A DNA stretch of 64,000 bases, taken from contig NC_052619.1 in assembly GCF_016545825.1 (NCBI RefSeq), positions 34,325,803-34,389,802 of the forward strand. Direction: 5' to 3'. Positions 46,080 through 57,525 of the stretch are shown piece by piece. Below the pieces are notes generated by a model. That model did not search any database, was not told where the DNA came from, and saw nothing but the letters and a program-made list of their open reading frames with translations. Each line of letters opens with the position of its first letter. The stretch's first letter is position 1. The translations under genes were made by a program, and so were the position numbers. The stretch comes from Eucalyptus grandis (Eukaryota; Streptophyta; Magnoliopsida; Myrtales; Myrtaceae).

Positions 46080-47548
46080 TTTTGTTGGGAAAAATATGGT
46101 TTCAAATTGGATAAAGTGATTAAGTTGGATTTTGAAGCGTGATATTACTTTTTTTAAAGATTTATTTGCTTCACAACGTTACTAATGATCACTGCCAGAT
46201 TTCCTTTAGAATACAATAAAGTCTCGAAAGACTAGATAGCAATTATAGTACTTTTCTAGGGTCTCTCAAGGAAACAATTGAAAATAATAGCTTTATATTC
46301 TCTCGAAAGAAAACAAAAAATAGAAGAAGAAGATCATGATTGAACATACACGTTTAGTAATTTATAGCAAAAAACAATAAGTTATATCCGAATAGACACA
46401 ATCTTCCAATGATTTTTTTTTTTTCAAACAATCTTCCAATGATTAAGAAGTTATGTTTGAGCAGGTACAAATTCTAAGATAACCATTTGAAGAAATAATA
46501 AAATTTCGGAATCAAATAAATAATAAATAAAATAATCATAACTCTTTCATAAATATTCATATTATTTCAATGAGACTTTATGGTCAATTTTTATAAAAAT
46601 AAATTCGAATTTTAATAAATAAAAATGATAATTAATTAGTATCAAATCGCGTCCTTGTGCACACTCACATCCTTTCGACATGGGACAAGGTACCTCATAG
46701 TTTGTTTTACAAACAAAGTACTAACAATTTCCGCTAAAGATGAAATTCTAAAGGTCCCTCTACATGTGCTTACTGTGGCACGGGAGAAGAAAGAGTGTAG
46801 GTTATATCTCATCTGGCAGACCACGATGATTAGCTCATTTGCTAGATTTGTCAATATTTTAGGTTAGGACATAACATAGTCATGGCATATGAGACTTGGC
46901 ACATGAGTGAGAAGGACATGATATTCTGAGTCGGAGAGGTCTAGCAGGAGGTCACCGGACTGAGAAGCTGGTGCGTCAACATGCATATAATTAGATATAG
47001 TCCATGTCATGTTCTTTGTTGTTTTTTACTGGTTAATTATGGTAGCACGAAGTCTTCTACGAATGTAACTTGATCCATGACCTCATTCAACTATTCTACC
47101 TTTACAAGACAATAAAAATTCATTTAGCAGTCTTTAAAGTTGCTTTTGGGTTGATCATCATTATCTGATTATAATATGATGCCACACACTCGAGTACCTT
47201 ATTTTTCAGCACATATTACTAGAAGTGATCGCTTTCTGGTGGGTGGTGGGCGGTTGCCACCTTAGAATTGGACCACCCACTAAGTAACGGTTCCACAAAA
47301 CAGGAATTAGGAACCGCTCACTGGTTCCCGGATTCACTCAGAATGACCACCGATCCAATTTGTTCCTAAGTGTATCGATGGAACCAGTCGTGTCCTACAA
47401 TCTAATCTATTTTTAATAGCAGATAGCACAGAACCAAAAAGTCCCGGAAGAACGCCATATTACCCAATATCTTGAAAACCGGCCAAAAGTACCCAGAAAA
47501 GAACAGAGAAAGAATGGGACATTACTTAAAGTTGTAAAGCAATCTCTA
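46080..47548. other. AT-rich spacer and older repeat sequence
   Basis: No gene was recognised. 47220-47440 is rich in 'ggaacc/ggttcc' themes and resembles the ends of the hAT-like elements at 50434 and 48590-48700. This suggests an older hAT element that was later split by the MITE at 47559-48367. Confidence 0.35.
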
Positions 47549-47558
47549 CCGCTCTAAT

Positions 47559-48367
47559 GGGAAAAGTGCCAAAAAAGTTTTAAACCTTTTATTTTTGTGC
47601 CGATTTAATCCTAAACCTTTTTTGGGTGCCGATTTAGTCCTAAACCTTTTTATATTGTGCAAATTCAGCCATTTCCGGCCAATTTTGGCAGGATTTTGCT
47701 GACTAGACGCCGGTTAGCTGACATGGCCTGATCAAGACACCGACGTGGACTACTTTTAATAATATTTTAATATTTTTGAATTTTATTTTATTTTTTACTT
47801 TTCTCTTTTTCTTCCTCCAACCGATCGCCAGACCTTAGCGACCGGCTAGAGGTGACGGCCGGTGAGTCGACCTCGACCTTGCCGGCCACCTCGCCGGTGG
47901 TCGCAAGGGCGGCCTCACGCCGGGCGGCGAGGGCAAGCCTCGCCGCTTGGCGCGAGGAGGCAGCCTCCAGTTGGCCTCGCGTCAGGTCACCGAAAGCCTC
48001 CGACCAGACGACGAGCTCCGCGTGCCGTCGAAGATCTCTCTCTCTCTCTCTCTGGCATGATCGTTGAGATTCCCTCTGCTTCGCGATCCTCTCGTTCTCC
48101 GCATTCCTCGTGTCTCCGTCGGAGACGGCCTCCTCACGCCAAGCTAGCGGGGCTCACCCTTGCCGCCCAAGCCTCGAGGGTGGCCTCGCACAGGGCAAAA
48201 GGAGTCAACAAAATCCTTGCCGATTTGGCCATGTCAGTCGGCCGGCGTCCAGTCAGCAAAATTCGGCCAAAATTGGCTGAAAGGACTGAATTGGCATAAC
48301 GTAAAAAAGGTTTAGGACTAAATTGGCACAAAGACAAAAGGCTTAGGAATTTTTTGGCACTTTTCCC
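47559..48367. mobile_element. MULE-like MITE, largest copy
   Basis: An 809-bp element with GGGAAAAGTGCC at the left and GGCACTTTTCCC at the right, long pairing arms (TTTTAAACC...; ...GGTTTAGGACTAAATTGGCAC; GCTGACTAGACGCCGG / CCGGCGTCCAGTCAGC), and near-identical 10-bp flanks CCGCTCTAAT (47549-47558) and CTGCTCTAAT (48368-48377). The GC-rich centre (47820-48200) has open frames but is low-complexity, with a (CT)n run at about 48031-48052. Could the centre be captured gene DNA? Nothing recognisable supports that. Confidence 0.85.
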
Positions 48368-48377
48368 CTGCTCTAAT

Positions 48378-48813
48378 GGATTTCCAATGGAGACAAAACG
48401 GTTCTACTTTTCTTTTGTGAGGTGAGGTAATCAAGAGACGTGATTCCTAAAGTTGAACTGCTAGAATAAGCTACTGAAGGCAGACTGACCAAAGCGTGTC
48501 TTTGGAAGAGCAAATGTGAGAGAAACCAACTAATACACCCACACACATATGTACTGGTCCAGTTGGGTGGGCGATTCCACCTAGAACTGAGAACTGTACA
48601 GGTACTCACTAGTTATTGAAATCAGGAACTGCCTAGAATTGACAGGTTCGATTTGGTTTGGTCTTGTTCAGGCAGTTCTTTGTTCTTTTGCACACCTCTA
48701 TATAATACATACATATATATTCGTGTGTCCGTTGCATAAGTACGTCAATACGTTTGCATAAAGCATAAGCTGTGAACATGGTGTGTTATCAATTGGCTGA
48801 TCCAGTGGCTGTT
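48378..48813. other. Spacer, probable right half of an older hAT element
   Basis: 48590-48700 carries 'agaactgagaactgtacagg...gttctttgcacacctc' wording like the end of the hAT-like element at 50434-51293. No gene. Confidence 0.35.
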
Positions 48814-50223
48814 TTAAACGCCGCAGTAGGCCTTGGCTGAGCACACATCTTTGGGGACGCTGTCCTGGGAAAAGTAACGGAGCAACCCATAATGATCGAA
48901 TGCTTTGAACTTCAATATGTTCTCAGAATCTGCTAAGGATTTCGATTGTTCCACTGTGGAATATGAGCAAGCCCAGCGAGTACCTGGGCGATTGCTTCTT
49001 CTTGAGCAACACTTGATGCAACGGAGAATGAATCCTTCCGTTGCTCCATGCCTGTTCAAAAGCGGTTGAAACATTTTCCATTACTTAAATCAATAGAGAG
49101 ACTCTCATAGACAAGATGTCCTTGATCCTTCACCAAATAAGTACGAACTTTCTGAAGGATCGCCGTCATTTTAGAAATAGTGCGAGCAAGCTATGTTTGA
49201 TCCACGCAGACAACAAGAAAATAAGGGACAGGTGGTATTAAGTTGTTGACATGAATTTGAATCGACTTGAGTTGAGATTGGTTTAAGTCAACAGATTAAG
49301 ATTAACTAATTCAACTATTCTGCATCTGTAAATTGCAAATTTTCTTGGCATAACAATTAATTAAACCTAGATAGCAAGTCTAAGGTTGGAACCATAGACA
49401 AGCATGTTGATCACCTTCCAAGAATGCATCGCCCGCCATGACCAAGAATGACGACGGTGAGGGTTCAAAGGCAATCCAATCGCCATCCTTCGTCTTGACC
49501 TCCAAACCATCAACTTGATTCTGGTGAAGTATGGTCATGAAGCTCTTATCCGTGTGCACATGGCAGCTGGAATTTGTTTCGTTCATCTCCGGCACCCTAT
49601 ATTTCATGAGCCGAAGGAGATAATCGGTTGACGTGACATGCGAGTCGTAGTACTTCTTCACCCTATAGCTCTCAAACACCATCCTTTTCACCATCTGCTC
49701 GAACTCGGACACCTTCTTCGAGAAGGCGAGCGCACCATTACTAAGAACCAATAAAGTAATTGAACGTTTCCATAACAAAAAAAGCAGCCAAAACACGCAA
49801 AACTTGGATCAGGGCGGAAATAATCTTTCAAGAATTGCTATACGTACCAGAACCACTCATTACTGGCTGGCCACAAGAGGTTCGTGAAACTGGACACCTT
49901 CGACTGTCGTCGCATTATCAATGCCCAAGATCTCATACAAAGGAACGACGGGGTGTTGCCCACGTAGGCAAAGTAGGGTTTCTCGGAGGTGTTCCTCAAC
50001 TTAATTTCGGTAGGTAAATCAAACAGTGCCTCAAGCTCATGGAAAATCTCGTTGTGAGCTTGTGAAGTGAAACTAGGGTACGCTGCGACGAAGCAGCCGT
50101 AATCTTCTAGGCCGAGGACGACGCGTTTGGACGTGGAGATCCACATATCTGTTCCAGGATTACGATTTTCCAGGAAAATTCTATAACGGGAAGCTCAGGC
50201 AATGACCCAGATTGAGAACCCAC
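48814..50223 (-). pseudogene. 2-oxoglutarate/Fe(II) dioxygenase (AOP-like), decayed
   Basis: The sequence resembles plant AOP/GA20-oxidase-like dioxygenases. Exon equivalents are 50223-49848, 49740-49419 and 49051-48814. The iron-binding HTD is present (HVHTDKSFMTILHQNQVDGLEV), as are HSPxHQV and RYSLGL for the distal His and the 2-oxoglutarate Arg. The C-terminus ends FDHYGLLRYFSQ... KAYCGV. Lesions: the expected start is GTG (50221-50223); there are frame breaks near 50170-50176, 49950-49953 and 49888-49894; the exon 2 donor reads GA instead of GT after 49419; and a frame break in exon 3 gives a TGA at 48923-48925. With at least five separate defects, this is a real pseudogene rather than a sequencing artefact. 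Confidence 0.88.
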
Positions 50224-50425
50224 TGGAATCAATTAATTATGCAAGGGTTTGGTTTTTCTCTGGGTTTAATGTCGAATTATAAGGTCCCCCTCTTTGAGGA
50301 CGTATGACAGAAATGAAAATTTGGCGGAACGTCACGTTTGATAACCTATAATACGAGGAATGAATTGGAATGAAGATACTTGTCACGATCTCTCCTGATT
50401 AATTTGGAGGGTTATGAATGTGAAT
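50224..50425. other. Upstream of the dioxygenase pseudogene
   Basis: Short spacer with no feature recognised. Confidence 0.4.
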
Positions 50426-50433
50426 ATTCTTAT

Positions 50434-51293
50434 CAGGGGTGATCAGGTCCAGGGTGGATAGGGTTTAGACCTAGATCTTGTACCCGACCCTGTTATAACT
50501 GATTCCTCTTTTCTGGACCTTATACCCGATCCTATTTGTATTGGACCCTGTACCCGACCTATCCTATTTTTCCGATCCGGTTCCAGGGTCAATCCTGTTT
50601 TTACTGGAATCTGTTTTGCAATCTTCTGATATCCTATACGACTTCGAATTTTATATTAATACTGAGAAAATAACGTAATCCTCATAATTTATATTGAAAC
50701 ATTAAGCACTTGCAATAAATAAATACATGAACTTTTTGACTAAACAAAAAATTAAGGATCCATAAGACTAATTATAATAAATAAAATCATAAGACAAAGA
50801 ATTAGCAACAAATATGGGTCTAATATTAGTCTTATTTCCATAACTACTACATGAAGTTACTCATTTGTGCAAACATAACTCCTACAAAAGAAAAATTAGG
50901 CGAGCCAATCCATGTGATACACAAGAATTTGGCGCTGACGAACACCGTCCGTCCATCGGACAATGCGAGAGGGAGCTGGTGAGGGAGGGAAGCAAGTGAA
51001 GAAGATAAATGACAAAGAAGAAGTGTTGTACGTGTTTGAAAGAGCCAAGAGGAAAAACTTTGTGTGATTGCTGGAGTAAGAATAGAAATCGGGGGAAAAA
51101 AGGATTTTGAACCTCTACTTACAAAACTGGTCCTGGGTAATCACTCGAAACTTGTTCCCAAACCGGTTTAAACCAGTTCTGAATTTTGGGAATCGGTCCT
51201 TGGACCGGTTTCAATGGGAACCGGTTCTCGACCCTATTTTCTGGGTGGGCCGGTCTAGGAACCAAGTATGCCCGGTCCGATTGCACACCCCTA
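50434..51293. mobile_element. hAT-like non-autonomous element, 8-bp target duplication
   Basis: 860 bp, opening CAGGGGTGATCAGG and closing TTGCACACCCCTA, flanked by exact ATTCTTAT copies at 50426-50433 and 51294-51301. Both ends are rich in 'ggaccgg/ggttcc/cccgacc' motifs, typical of this plant hAT MITE style. The interior is AT-rich. No transposase. Confidence 0.88.
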
Positions 51294-51328
51294 ATTCTTA
51301 TGCGTAAGAACTTTTGTAGCTTTTTTAT

Positions 51329-51485
51329 GAGTTCATCGTTAATGCCATAACAACGTTCCAAAAGTAAACACCAGATTTACTGTATTTTTTATCCAAGACC
51401 TTTTCAATGTTATGAAGTAAAAGAGGATATTGATTTTAACGTCATCACCTATGCTACCAGGTAATTATATGAGAATTAGCGTTTG
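51329..51485. repeat. Direct repeat, copy A (about 157 bp)
   Basis: Opens GAGTTCATCGTTAATGCC and ends near GAGAATTAGCGT. A diverged second copy lies at 51749-51905. No coding content. Confidence 0.85.
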
Positions 51486-51499
51486 ATTCCTAATGTGTA

Positions 51500-51745
51500 G
51501 AAAAGAAAAGAAAATAAAAACAAAAAAAAAATTGTAAAAAATTCAAAATATTATAAAATATATCCAATGCTGGCCGTGTCCGGTAGGACAGTTGGTGTCT
51601 AAGTTAGTGTTTTCCATTCAAAATTGGTTGGATGGACTCAATTAGTAAAATGTGAAAATATTTAAGATTCAATTGACATAATTGAATAGTTTAGGACTAA
51701 ATTAACAAAAGTGTAATATGTCTAATTTTTTTATATATAATTTTC
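51500..51745. mobile_element. MULE-like MITE half between two direct repeats
   Basis: Contains only a GTCCGGTAGGACAG centre and the right arm (AGTTTAGGACTAAATTAACA ... TTTTCCC) of the 47559-48367 family. The left arm appears missing or replaced by A-rich sequence. Confidence 0.5.
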
Positions 51746-51748
51746 CCG

Positions 51749-51905
51749 GAGTTCATCGTTAATGCCGTAACAATGTTCCAAAAGTAAACGCTAGATATGC
51801 AATATTTTTTTATCCACCAAGAGCTCTTCACTGTTATAAAGTAAGAAGGATTTTCGTTCTAACGTCATTACCTATGTTACCATGTAATTATATGAGAATT
51901 AGCAT
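51749..51905. repeat. Direct repeat, copy B (about 157 bp)
   Basis: Second, diverged copy of 51329-51485. The two copies bracket a MITE remnant, which is far longer than any target duplication. Confidence 0.85.
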
Positions 51906-52352
51906 CCGATCTCTAAAGTGCTTCCAAAATGAACAACTTTTCATAATAGAGCAGATAAATAATTAGAAAGTATTTTCCATGAACGTTGCAATAAATTTTA
52001 ACATAAAATGAGGAGATTTTACATGTGTGAATTGTTGTTGGATATACATTGGAAGAAGATGTTAGAACGTTCAATTGGTGAGAGTTCCTTAACAATTTAG
52101 ATTTTTGGATAAGTCGACAAGTCGATTCGATCTAATGAAACGAAATCAACTTACGAAATATATTTTGACGTACGTTGACCGAGTCACCGATATGTATTAA
52201 CCGACAAAAAGCAAATGGTCGAGTCTTTTTATCATGCTAATGGATGACTACAAATCAATTTATCACCCGAAAATTCAAGGTTGACATCCCTTCATCCTCC
52301 AAGACCAAACAATTGAAAAGAAAAAAAATAGATAAGACACTACGTGTTGCAA

Positions 52353-53157
52353 TTAGGGGTGAGCATGGTTCGGATTCGACTAGTGCAATAATCTACCCAA
52401 GGACCAACCTGTATAATGTTAGTCATCAATTTTTGGGACTAGAGACTGATCCTATTGACCTTGAGATTGAAAATTGAATTGATCCTATGAGTTCAATGAT
52501 TCAGTCCAGTTCTAAAGTCAACCAAGGACCAATAGATTTTTATTGTTTTATTTTTGTATTCCTTAAAAGGACAAACATACTCTTTCAAATTATATATTCA
52601 TCAACAATGCGACATTAGGTAACCAAACTATGAATACCAATTATATAAAATATATATCTAAGATAAGATAACAACCGAATTCTTTATTTGTGATTGAGCT
52701 ATAATTGTGAGGCAGGCCAAAAGAGACCAGTGATTTCACCGGTTAAATTGTGTTCATGAGGTGAGAGAGACCAACATAGAGAGGCAAGTAGCAAGCAAGG
52801 TGAGCGAACAAAGTGAGGTGAGCAAAGAGGATCTCTATTTATTTATTTATTTGGTTCAATTTGGGTTGGGTTTCTACTTTCTAATTTATATGGTAGAACC
52901 ACATAAAAAAGAAGAGAGGTGGAGGGGTTGGGGTTTAAAGTAGACAAAAAAATATAATATATAATATATATATATTATATATATGGTTTGGGTTGAACCA
53001 ACTGTAAAGTTCCAGGGCCGAAGACCAACATGGACAGTTTAGGATCTAAGGGTTTTAGGACCAAGGACTGATCTAATCTCCTTGGAAATCAGATTAGGAT
53101 TGATCGAATTGGGCCGATTCAGGATCAGTCCAAAGTTGACCCTAGATCAATGCTCAC
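52353..53157. mobile_element. Probable hAT-like MITE without clear target duplication
   Basis: Opens AGGGGTGAGCATGGTTCGG and closes ATCAATGCTCACCT, an inverted pair. The interior carries 'ggaccaa..gaccg' themes and an AT palindrome at about 52950-52983. The flanks do not match convincingly, so the edges are tentative. The open frames inside are not recognisable. Confidence 0.5.
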
Positions 53158-53160
53158 CTA

Positions 53161-56100
53161 GCTATTATGCAGAAAGGGTGACGAAACCATATAATTAAAC
53201 AATAATGTCCATTTTTCAATATAGCTGTCACGACCCAAGCTCACCGCCCTCAAATTCCTCATCATCGCGAGGAGAGAAAATAGGGAAAAGTCGGGTTTAG
53301 GGATACTTGATCACAAGAGTTCTCTCACGGTTCGTGTTCCAAAAAACGTCATCACCTCACCTTTTGGATCAAGCTTCTCGTGAGTTCCCTCCATGAGATC
53401 GCAAGCTCTCCCAAGCTCATATCCTGCATGACAGCGGAGTGTTGCGATCCATACCCATACGTGTGACACACCTTAGGGAAATGGGTCAGGTGTGGATATT
53501 GGATTTAAGGGTACCTTTATCATGGTAGCCCTCTCGTCATTGCTTGCCCATAAGGATGGCATCACTTCATCCTTTGGGTTATTTCCTATGTCAAGTATGC
53601 TAAACCATCGCGAGTTTCATCGAAACTCATACATTGCGTGACAGGTTATTTGTACGGTCTAGTTGTTTATGACAACCTAAAAATAAGACGAGAGTTGCCA
53701 CTAGCCTCATTTTGGGAGTCGGCTAGAAAATCCAATCGAGAGTCGGGAGAGTTTCCTCGATTTTTACGCAACTAAATATCTAGGTTCGGGGACTTGGGTT
53801 ACGCTAATATTTTTATTAGTGCCATTTCGATACCTAAACAATATGTTGTGTTTTCCTAACATGTTCATGCGTTTCTTTTTGTATTTTCGGGATCATTTGT
53901 CCCAAACTAAGTGATCACGCGTAGTTGGTCATTTTCATTCTATTCTATTTCTAGAAAAACAAGAAAATAAAACAATCAATGTAATTGAAATTGCAAGACA
54001 GTAAATAAACAACTAAGGAAAGCAGTAAATCTATCATGCAATCATAAAAAATAAAAGAGAAACACAGTTGAAAAGATGAGAGAAAGAGAGAAAACCCGCA
54101 ACTCATCAAGTTTTATACAACAAATGGAACCCGAAACATATATCGGGAAAACGAATAGTACATGATAATGGTCGAAATGGACATCGACCTCCACTGTCTT
54201 CATGCTTTCTCCATTTTCAGGGTTCTAATATAATCCTAGCCTAAGAAACTTATAACTAGGTACATACAATGGAAAGAAACAAGCGTACACATCAAAACAA
54301 CCAAAAACAAGACATCATATTAAAATCAATCATTTAAAAGAAGTGCAATACAAAAGTCAAGTTTTTGGGCCTTGGGGTCAGCTTTTGTCTTTCATGCAAA
54401 GGTCTCACTAAGACACCTACCCAATCCATTTTTTTGTGACTTATAGCAATTAATGACCAATTGTATTCTCACATGGCCAATAACGCTACTAAGTCTCCTA
54501 ATCAAGCGATCTATATGATCCCAAGGTTTTCCCTCGATATCATGCATTGACCTTATCATTCATCTAAAAATCACACGCATTGCAAAAAATTTAAACATGC
54601 ATGCAGGTCTTTTGAACCTTGTTTCTCAACCAATTAAGCAATAAAGTGAACCGTCGGCAGGTCACTTATTACTAAGGGCATGTACCAATCACAAACACAA
54701 GCAATTTCTAATGCATGATGAGATGATATGTATGAAGGGTGCATGTGATATTTAAAAAAAAAAACATATCTCGAAATCATTCATAAAAAGTTTTGAGACA
54801 AGGTGATGTCTCAACTATGAAAGGCATTCAATTGCCAAGGCTAGCCCGGGCCTCGCATTAGAAGTCACAAGTATCGCAGACATTTTGAATACAATTCAAA
54901 CCATGACTTTCACATTGTCAAAACATGATTTTTCTTTAAGCCAAATCAAGTTTTGGAGAATAACCCTTTTAGGAATCGTTTTTGAGAAACATCACATGTA
55001 CCAAAATATTTTTTGAAATATGCAATTTGAAAAAGCCGGTTGTTTAACAAAAAAGATCAAAGCATTTAAAACAATTTTCATAAAGGTGGCATGTCCTAAT
55101 TTCACGCACAAACTAACCTAAAAGATATAGCTAAACAATCACAATCGTGTTCATTTTAGGAAATTTCAGAACAAACGTGCAAAGACAGCAAAATTGAGTA
55201 ACACCCATTGACAATCTAGCTATGGGAAAATTTCATAACATGCATGACATGATGAAAAACAACTTTTGTGAAGAAAGTTTTCTTGAACAAGCTACACATG
55301 AATTTACAGAAATCAGACAACAAGCAACAGCACGACAGAAATTTGTCAAAGCAACAGGATATTCAGCTAATATCACGAGAATTTGTTCTATCATAACATG
55401 TCTAAAAATCATAAAATTTATACACAAGATAGCCAACATAATGAAAAACAACTTTTATTAAGAAGCCAAGTTCAGATTCCAAATAGAAAAAAATGGAACA
55501 AAAATATCAAAGGTATGTCCATACAGGGGTTAAAACATGTTCAGATTGTAATCTGACTTTGAAAAAAATGAAAAACAATCCAAAAAATGAGCGATTAGCG
55601 TGAAATCAGTGGCATTAGAAACCTCTAAGTGTTTCTTACATCTTCCTAGAAGAGCTCGAGTTGAAATGAGGTCATTTCGGACCTCGTTTTTTGCCAAAAC
55701 AGAAAGTTACTCCTGGTATCAAAATATGCAGAAATAAGAACGATTTTTTTAGGATCTACCTATCTGAATGATTTTAAAAAATTCTGGAAAAAATGTATGT
55801 TGTAGAGAAACATGCTTTGAGAAATTTTCATGAAGGAGTTGATTTAATATTAAAAGTACAAAAATCCAGAAAAAATCTACAAGCAGACAAGATCAAACAA
55901 TACATAACAGTGAACTACAACATATCACTTTTCCAGGATCATCTCCTGAATTTTGAAGCAGATTTCAGATAGCAAATGATATCAGATTGGGACGTGCTAT
56001 AGCTCATTGGAAAGCTAATCAAGCCATCTTCAACTCTCATGAAGACATCGAGCACCAAAAAGCACATATACTAACTCGTTTCCAGGAATATACACAAAGA

Positions 56101-56550
56101 GGTCTGTCATGGATCCGAAATTGCAGAACAGTGATCATCTAAGTTCAAAAATCATAGAACCAAAAGATCTAAATATATTCAACTCTAGATCATTCAAGTA
56201 TTGATTTTGCAATGCATCCTGGCCCCGAACCTTCATTGTCGATCATGAGTCACGACACGAGAAGCTCTTGCCTCATCAGACGCTATTAAGAGGAGTTTCA
56301 ACACACTTACCTCGGTTGAACCGGTGAAGAACATGCCTTCGGAGATGTGCTCGTTCAGCAACAATAAATCTGTTAATCGAAAAAACTCATTGAAATCAGT
56401 GGAGGATCTGAATCTAACAACACTCCTTAACCAAAGCAGAAAGGAGTAAATCAAACACTTAGCTTCAATGCTTCTATTTCGTTTCTGGAACTTCTGGAAA
56501 ATGAAGAACTTTGGCCTTCAATTCCCTATGATTTCAGAAATGGTTCTAAG
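53161..56550 (-). mobile_element. LTR-type retrotransposon remnant, same family as 1-4927
   Basis: 54960-55330 aligns by eye with 60-480 (shared ACATCACATGTACCAAA, TCAGA.CAA, AAGTTTTC.TAAACGAGCTA-like text), and 55650-55680 with about 1950-1980 (GAGCTCGAGTTGAAAT). 53660-53830 carries 'gagagttgccactagcctcattttgggagtcggctag', typical leader-region text of plant Tat-type elements. No coding domain was seen. The orientation is inferred from the copy at the left edge. Confidence 0.5.
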
Positions 56551-56559
56551 AAATGAAAC

Positions 56560-56920
56560 TTGTGGGACTTCATTTAGAACTTACGAGATAAAAGTTGATC
56601 ACATAAGCAACTTTCCATTATTGGTTCGTGCGTAACACTATCTGGAATAAGCGTACTTAGAATCATTTCGAAGCAATTTTACCCATCTAACGCGTATGGT
56701 AGGGCCGAGTATGTCCCTACAGCTCACTCTCTATAGAAAACCGTTCTCTCCACTGCTACAACTGGTTGTATAGAAGCCGCATTTTGGACCCCAAGGAAGG
56801 CGACGGCCGCATACATAGATCCCATCGCATTGATCAAATCTTGACTCCTGCAAACCTAACATTCAGAAGCACGTAATTTCTAGAATGAATGAGGCAGATA
56901 CTGCAGATTATAACTTCATA
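56560..56920 (-). pseudogene. PDR/ABCG transporter fragment
   Basis: A diverged copy of 59860-60215 of the downstream transporter gene, covering the exon equivalent of 59986-60157 plus intron sequence on both sides. The segment encoding ...[15 protein letters not shown] is readable, then a TGA at 56724-56726 replaces Gln, and the donor side has changed. Since introns are retained, it arose by DNA duplication, not retroposition. Nothing of the other exons was found nearby. Confidence 0.85.
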
Positions 56921-56982
56921 CTCTATGGTAAGCTTTGAATAAATGCACTTAACTCATATAATGATACCATCAAATCAAATTT

Positions 56983-57290
56983 TTATGCCATTGTTTGAAT
57001 GCTTTCTCTGTCACCACCCATGTTGTCATTCTCATCCAAATGCATCTTATTTACAATTTCTTTCACATAATTAGCCACACGTTTTTGAAAACCTTCCTCA
57101 ATTTGAATGTGTTTTATCAAATTATCCACAATTAGGTTCCCAATGTGGAAAAGTTCCTTATGATAATCATTCCAAGATGAAAGCAAGTTTGAAATAATTG
57201 CATTAATTTAAAGAGGTTTAGAAACTTCAATCATAAAATCTTTGAGTTTGGCAATAGATATTTGAAGTTCCTTCACTTATTTAGAGACAT
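56983..57290 (-). pseudogene. Ty1/copia gag (UBN2-like) fragment
   Basis: The minus strand reads LSSWNDYHKELFHIGNL..DNLIKHIQIEEGFQKR, matching the gag wording of plant copia elements, preceded in broken frames by VKELQISIAKL-like sequence. No LTRs or pol. Dead fragment. Confidence 0.65.
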
Positions 57291-57312
57291 TTTCCATTAG
57301 TCAAGACCAATT

Positions 57313-57525
57313 AAAATATTTAAGAAAAGTAACCACCCACCGTTGCAGTGTAGAGGGTAGAGTTTGTGTTCTCCACCGAGGAGAACCGGGTTTGAAGCCC
57401 CTGCGAAGCAGGGAGGCTGAAGCGCTGTGTGGTGCCTTGCCCGGGGTGCGTGGGTGGTGGTTTCCTGCGTGCCGGCCGTGCGGGGGTTCCCTGGGTCACA
57501 AAAAAAAAATATTTAAAAAAAGTAA
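57313..57525 (+). mobile_element. tRNA-derived SINE with 20-bp target duplication
   Basis: The element body 57333-57505 opens with a pol III A-box-like stretch (GTTGCAGTGTAGAGGGTAGAG region), has a B box GGGTTTGAAGCCC at 57388-57400, a GC-rich body and a short A-tail from about 57500. Near-identical 20-bp target duplications lie at 57313-57332 and 57506-57525 (one difference). It is intact and likely young. Open frames on both strands are incidental. Confidence 0.9.

Noticed and set aside
47852..48299. Arg/Ser/Pro-rich frames in a GC-rich block
   Set aside because: They sit in the centre of a MULE-like MITE. Composition is low-complexity, and several frames are open only because the DNA is GC-rich.
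57380..57402. Possible tRNA gene from a GGGTTTGAAGCCC box
   Set aside because: No cloverleaf arms around it. The surrounding body, A-tail and target duplications identify a SINE.
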